NCBI GenBank assembly: GCA_903884945.1 | Contig: CAISGR010000310.1 | Span: 1 to 64,000 of the forward strand | Source of the DNA: an uncultured bacterium | GTDB taxonomy: Bacteria; Pseudomonadota; Alphaproteobacteria; Sphingomonadales; Sphingomonadaceae | DNA length: 64,000 nt | Direction of reading: 5' to 3' | Shown here: piece after piece, positions 61,363 through 64,000 of the stretch | Numbering within the stretch: the first letter of the stretch is position 1 | Layout of the letters: every line of letters begins with the position of its first letter | Notes under the pieces: generated by a model | What the model saw: the letters and a program-made list of their open reading frames with translations, nothing else | The model's database searches: none | Told to the model about the DNA's origin: nothing | Program-made: the position numbers and the translations under genes

Positions 61363-63072
61363 TCAGGCCGAGAGCTGCCCCAGCTCGACCGTGATCACCC
61401 GGTCGCACCGCACCAGGCTCTCCGCGCGGTGCGAGATCATGATGATCGTCGGGCGGGGATCGAGATTGGCGAGCCGTTCGAGCAGGGCTGCCTCGCCGGC
61501 CGCGTCGATCGCGTTTGCCGCCTCGTCGAGCACCAGCAGCCGCGGGTCGCGCAGCAGCGCCCGGGCGATCGCCAGCCGCTGGCGCTCCCCGCCCGACAGC
61601 GCGCTGCCGCGCTCGCCGACCGGCGAATCCAGGCCCTGGGGCAGGCGCCGGACGATCTCCTCGGCGCCGGCCAGCGCCAGGGCGCGCCAGATCGCTGCCT
61701 CGGTGACGTCGGCGGTGCCCCAGGTCAGGTTGCGGCGGACGGTGTCGTTGAACAGGAAGCCTTCCTGCGGAACATAGGCCAGGCTCTCGCGCCAGCCCGC
61801 TTCGCGCGCCGGGTCGAGCGGCTCGCCCCCGATGATCAGGGTGCCGGTCTGGGGGTGTTGCAGCGTCGTCAGCAGTTCGATCAGCGTCGTCTTGCCCGCG
61901 CCCGAAGGGCCGGTGACGCCGATAAAGGCGCCCGGCTCGATCGTCAGGTCAGCGGGGCGCAGGCCGCCGCCGCCGGGGTGGAGGAAGGAAGCGCCGCGCA
62001 GTTCGATCGGGCCCGGCGGCGGCGGTACCGGCACCGGTGTCTCTGCCGCATGCTCGCTCAGGTCCTGCTCCAGCTTGCGGATGGCCTCATAGGCAGGCAG
62101 GCCGAAGAAGAAATTCTGCACTGATTGCTGGATCAGCATCGCCGGCCCGCTCATCCGCGCGAAGATCAGCACCAGCGTGATCAGGATCGCGGGCGGGATC
62201 GCGGCGGCATAGCCGGCCAGCACCACCACCGCGCCCATCAATGCCGATCCGATCGAGAACAGGCGGCGGCTGTGTGCCTGGCGCTGCATGAAATCGATCT
62301 GCCGCCCGCGTACGCCGCGCTGGATCGTCGCGAACTCGTCGACAAAGCCCTGCTGGGCATTCTGCGCCGTCGCTGCCTTCAGGCCGCCGAGAAAGCCGGC
62401 AGCGCTGCCCATCATCTTGTGATTCGCATCGACCAGGCCAGTGCCGATGTCGCGGATCTGCCCCTGCACCAGCATGATGGCGCCGCCGCCGACCAGCACG
62501 ACCAGCGCGATCGTGATCGCCAGCCCCGGGGCGAGCGCAAAGGCCAGCGCGCCCTGCACGACCAGCATGAGCATCGAGACGCCGCCCTGGATCAGGAACT
62601 GCGCGCTGGACCCGATCCGGTTGACCTCGACGCTGATCAGGCTGGTCACGCGCGCGTGGCTGAGCGCTGCGATCCGGCTCCACGGCGCGCCGGCGAGCGC
62701 CCACATGATGCGGTTGCGCTCGTGCTCGGCAAAATCGCCCTGCAGCAGCGCCAGGCGCATGTCGCGCGCATAGAAGAGGAAGGCCCGCAGCAACGAGACG
62801 CTCACAAAGGCGCCGATCAGCACCGCGAGCCGCCCGACCGAACTGTGGACGCCGATCGCTTCGAGAATGGGCCGCGCGTGGAGCCGTCCGCCCTCGGGGT
62901 CGACCACGGCCTCGACGATCGGGATCAGCAGGACCACGCCCGCGCCGTCGAGGACTGCCGAAATGCCGACCAATGCGGCGGCAATCCAGCCGCGGCTCCC
63001 GGCAAAGGTCGCGAAGCTCCTGAGGAAATCAATCGCGGGGCGCCAGAGCGCGGCAAGGGAAGCAAGGTTCAT
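61363..63072 (-). CDS. ABC exporter with fused membrane and ATPase domains
   Basis: A 569-residue half-transporter. The ATG at 63072 follows AAAGGGG; the frame is open upstream to 63531 but that part overlaps the divergent lyase gene. Six membrane helices (about residues 20-320) precede an ATPase with Walker A VTGPSGAGKTTLIELL, the Q-loop YVPQEGFLF, signature LSGGERQRLAIARALL, Walker B LLVLDEAANAID and the switch histidine IMISHRAE. It would function as a homodimer, exporting lipids, peptides or drugs. Its stop is 6 nt from the stop of the convergent nat gene. Substrate unknown. Confidence 0.93.
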   Translation of the reverse strand: MNLASLAALWRPAIDFLRSFATFAGSRGWIAAALVGISAVLDGAGVVLLIPIVEAVVDPEGGRLHARPILEAIGVHSSVGRLAVLIGAFVSVSLLRAFLFYARDMRLALLQGDFAEHERNRIMWALAGAPWSRIAALSHARVTSLISVEVNRIGSSAQFLIQGGVSMLMLVVQGALAFALAPGLAITIALVVLVGGGAIMLVQGQIRDIGTGLVDANHKMMGSAAGFLGGLKAATAQNAQQGFVDEFATIQRGVRGRQIDFMQRQAHSRRLFSIGSALMGAVVVLAGYAAAIPPAILITLVLIFARMSGPAMLIQQSVQNFFFGLPAYEAIRKLEQDLSEHAAETPVPVPPPPGPIELRGASFLHPGGGGLRPADLTIEPGAFIGVTGPSGAGKTTLIELLTTLQHPQTGTLIIGGEPLDPAREAGWRESLAYVPQEGFLFNDTVRRNLTWGTADVTEAAIWRALALAGAEEIVRRLPQGLDSPVGERGSALSGGERQRLAIARALLRDPRLLVLDEAANAIDAAGEAALLERLANLDPRPTIIMISHRAESLVRCDRVITVELGQLSA

Positions 63073-63210
63073 CAGCGCCCCTTTCCCATGCGCGCGCGCC
63101 GCCGTCGAGTGGCCGAAACGGGTGCGCCGCGATCGGGGCGGCCGTTCCGGGGGCTTGCATCCGGGGCGGGAACTCCCTGTAAGCGGCGCAACCGTTGCAG
63201 GAGCCGCCCG

Positions 63211-64000
63211 ATGACCGTTCGCCCGCGCCGCAGTGCGCTGTTCATGCCCGCCTCGAATGCCCGGGCCGTCGAAAAGACCAGGGGCCTGGATTGCGACGTG
63301 GTGGTGCTCGATCTCGAGGATTCGGTCGCGCCGGACCTGAAGCAGGCGGCGCGCGATGCGGCGCTCGCCGCCGCTGCCGCAGGGGGCTTCGGCCCGCGCG
63401 ACCTGGTCGTCCGGGTCAACGGGTTCGATACGCCCTGGGGCGCTGACGATTGCCGTGCGGTCGCCACTGCCGGCTTCGCCGCAGTGCTGCTGCCCAAGGT
63501 CTCGCGCGCGGCTGATCTGCGCGCTGCGCACGCACTGGCCGGCGCGGTGCCGCTATGGGCGATGATCGAGACCTGCAGCGCCATGCTGCATCTTGCCGAG
63601 ATCGTCGGCGCGGCGCCCGATACCGGGCTTGCCTGCCTCGTCGCGGGCACCAATGATCTCGCCAAGGAAATGCGCTGCACGCCCGGGCCCGATCGCGCGC
63701 CGCTGCTCGGCCATCTCGCCATGATCGTCACCGCGGCGCATGCCGCCGGCCTCGTCGCGCTCGACGGGGTGTGCAACGCGATCGCTGACGAAGCGCTGCT
63801 CGCGGCCGAATGCGCGCAGGGCGCCCGCTACGGCTTCGACGGCAAGTCGCTGATCCACCCGTCGCAGATCGCCGCCGCCAACCGCGCCTATGCGCCGACG
63901 GCCGAGGCGATCGCCTGGGCCGGGCGCGTCGTCGCGGGCTTCGCGCTGCCGGAAAATGCCGGCAAGGGCGTGATCCGCGTCGATGGCGACATGGTGGAAC
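63211..64000 (+). CDS. HpcH/HpaI aldolase / citrate lyase-like protein (CoA ester lyase), 3' end cut
   Basis: The gene starts at ATG 63211 with GCAGGAG upstream and runs off the right edge; 263 residues are visible, so nearly the whole protein is present. MTVRPRRSALFMPASNARAV is followed by DCDVVVLDLEDSVAPDLKQA, LVVRVNGFDTPWG, VLLPKVSRAADL, MIETCSAMLHLAEIVGAAP, LVAGTNDLAKEMR and FDGKSLIHPSQIAAANRAYA. These are the CitE-type motifs with the metal-binding Glu and Asp. It is a paralogue of the protein at 8898-9731 but closer to stand-alone malyl/citramalyl-CoA lyases. It is divergent from the ABC exporter. Confidence 0.92.
   Translation, partial: MTVRPRRSALFMPASNARAVEKTRGLDCDVVVLDLEDSVAPDLKQAARDAALAAAAAGGFGPRDLVVRVNGFDTPWGADDCRAVATAGFAAVLLPKVSRAADLRAAHALAGAVPLWAMIETCSAMLHLAEIVGAAPDTGLACLVAGTNDLAKEMRCTPGPDRAPLLGHLAMIVTAAHAAGLVALDGVCNAIADEALLAAECAQGARYGFDGKSLIHPSQIAAANRAYAPTAEAIAWAGRVVAGFALPENAGKGVIRVDGDMVE

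Noticed and set aside
1-64000. CRISPR arrays, insertion sequences, integrase genes or att sites
   Set aside because: Reading both strands, I saw no regularly spaced repeats, transposase motifs or integrase genes; the only clear tandem repeat is the 18-bp pair at 7356-7391.

Overview
The window is a high-GC (about two-thirds G+C by eye), densely coded chromosomal segment of an alphaproteobacterium, most likely Sphingomonas or a close relative. That assignment is an inference from codon use, the mix of families (PQQ quinohaemoproteins, DUF2490, RMD1-like protein, GH92/GH3 locus under a LacI regulator, globin-coupled chemoreceptor) and the spacing of genes. I see no rRNA, tRNA, CRISPR array or complete insertion sequence. 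About 50 genes are supported, two of them cut by the window edges.

Region by region. (1) 1-11022 is a catabolic block: CaiB-type CoA transferase, periplasmic PQQ/haem alcohol dehydrogenase, TetR regulator, enoyl-CoA hydratase, flavin-reductase-like protein, two different ferredoxins ([3Fe-4S] and [2Fe-2S]), MFS transporter, aldehyde dehydrogenase, CitE-like lyase and acyl-CoA dehydrogenase. Together they look like oxygenation or oxidation of an alcohol to an acid, CoA activation and beta-oxidation-like cleavage of an unknown substrate; the oxygenase itself is not in the window. (2) 11044-13456 holds an unusual multidomain peptidoglycan-hydrolase-like protein divergent from a MarR-like regulator that has a 19-bp palindrome upstream. 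(3) 13546-18769 holds a UxaA-type dehydratase, galE, a cold-shock gene with a good terminator, a fatty-acid desaturase and an RMD1 family protein. (4) 18879-27386 is a TolC/adaptor/RND efflux operon ending with a beta-propeller gene, convergent with a histidine kinase/response regulator pair. (5) 27631-43347 is a mixed set: membrane protein, diguanylate cyclase, M20 peptidase, aminotransferase, glycine-zipper protein, DUF2490 protein, alpha/beta hydrolase, soluble globin-coupled chemoreceptor, MFS, amidohydrolase, penicillin acylase family enzyme, lipoprotein, L,D-transpeptidase. (6) 43814-51263 is the most interesting part: a Calx-beta surface protein overlapping by 4 nt a 1431-residue RHS protein whose C-terminal tip is AT-rich and unlike the rest; 4 nt after it lies a 49-codon two-helix membrane protein (50291-50440) that is a strong candidate immunity gene, then an orphan VirB2/TrbC-like pilin gene. 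(7) 51436-60451 is a glycan-use locus: sugar MFS transporter, GH3 glucosidase, LacI regulator and GH92 mannosidase with LacI-like operators, next to a decarboxylase gene broken by one in-frame TGA. (8) 60526-64000 holds an arylamine N-acetyltransferase, an ABC exporter and the start of a second CitE-like lyase.

The candidate new system is the module Calx-beta protein / secreted RHS protein with variable tip / tiny membrane immunity protein / orphan pilin. Supporting facts seen directly are the gene overlap, the conserved RHS core ending at DPSGL, the abrupt composition change after it, and the small gene placed immediately downstream. The toxic and protective functions are inferences.
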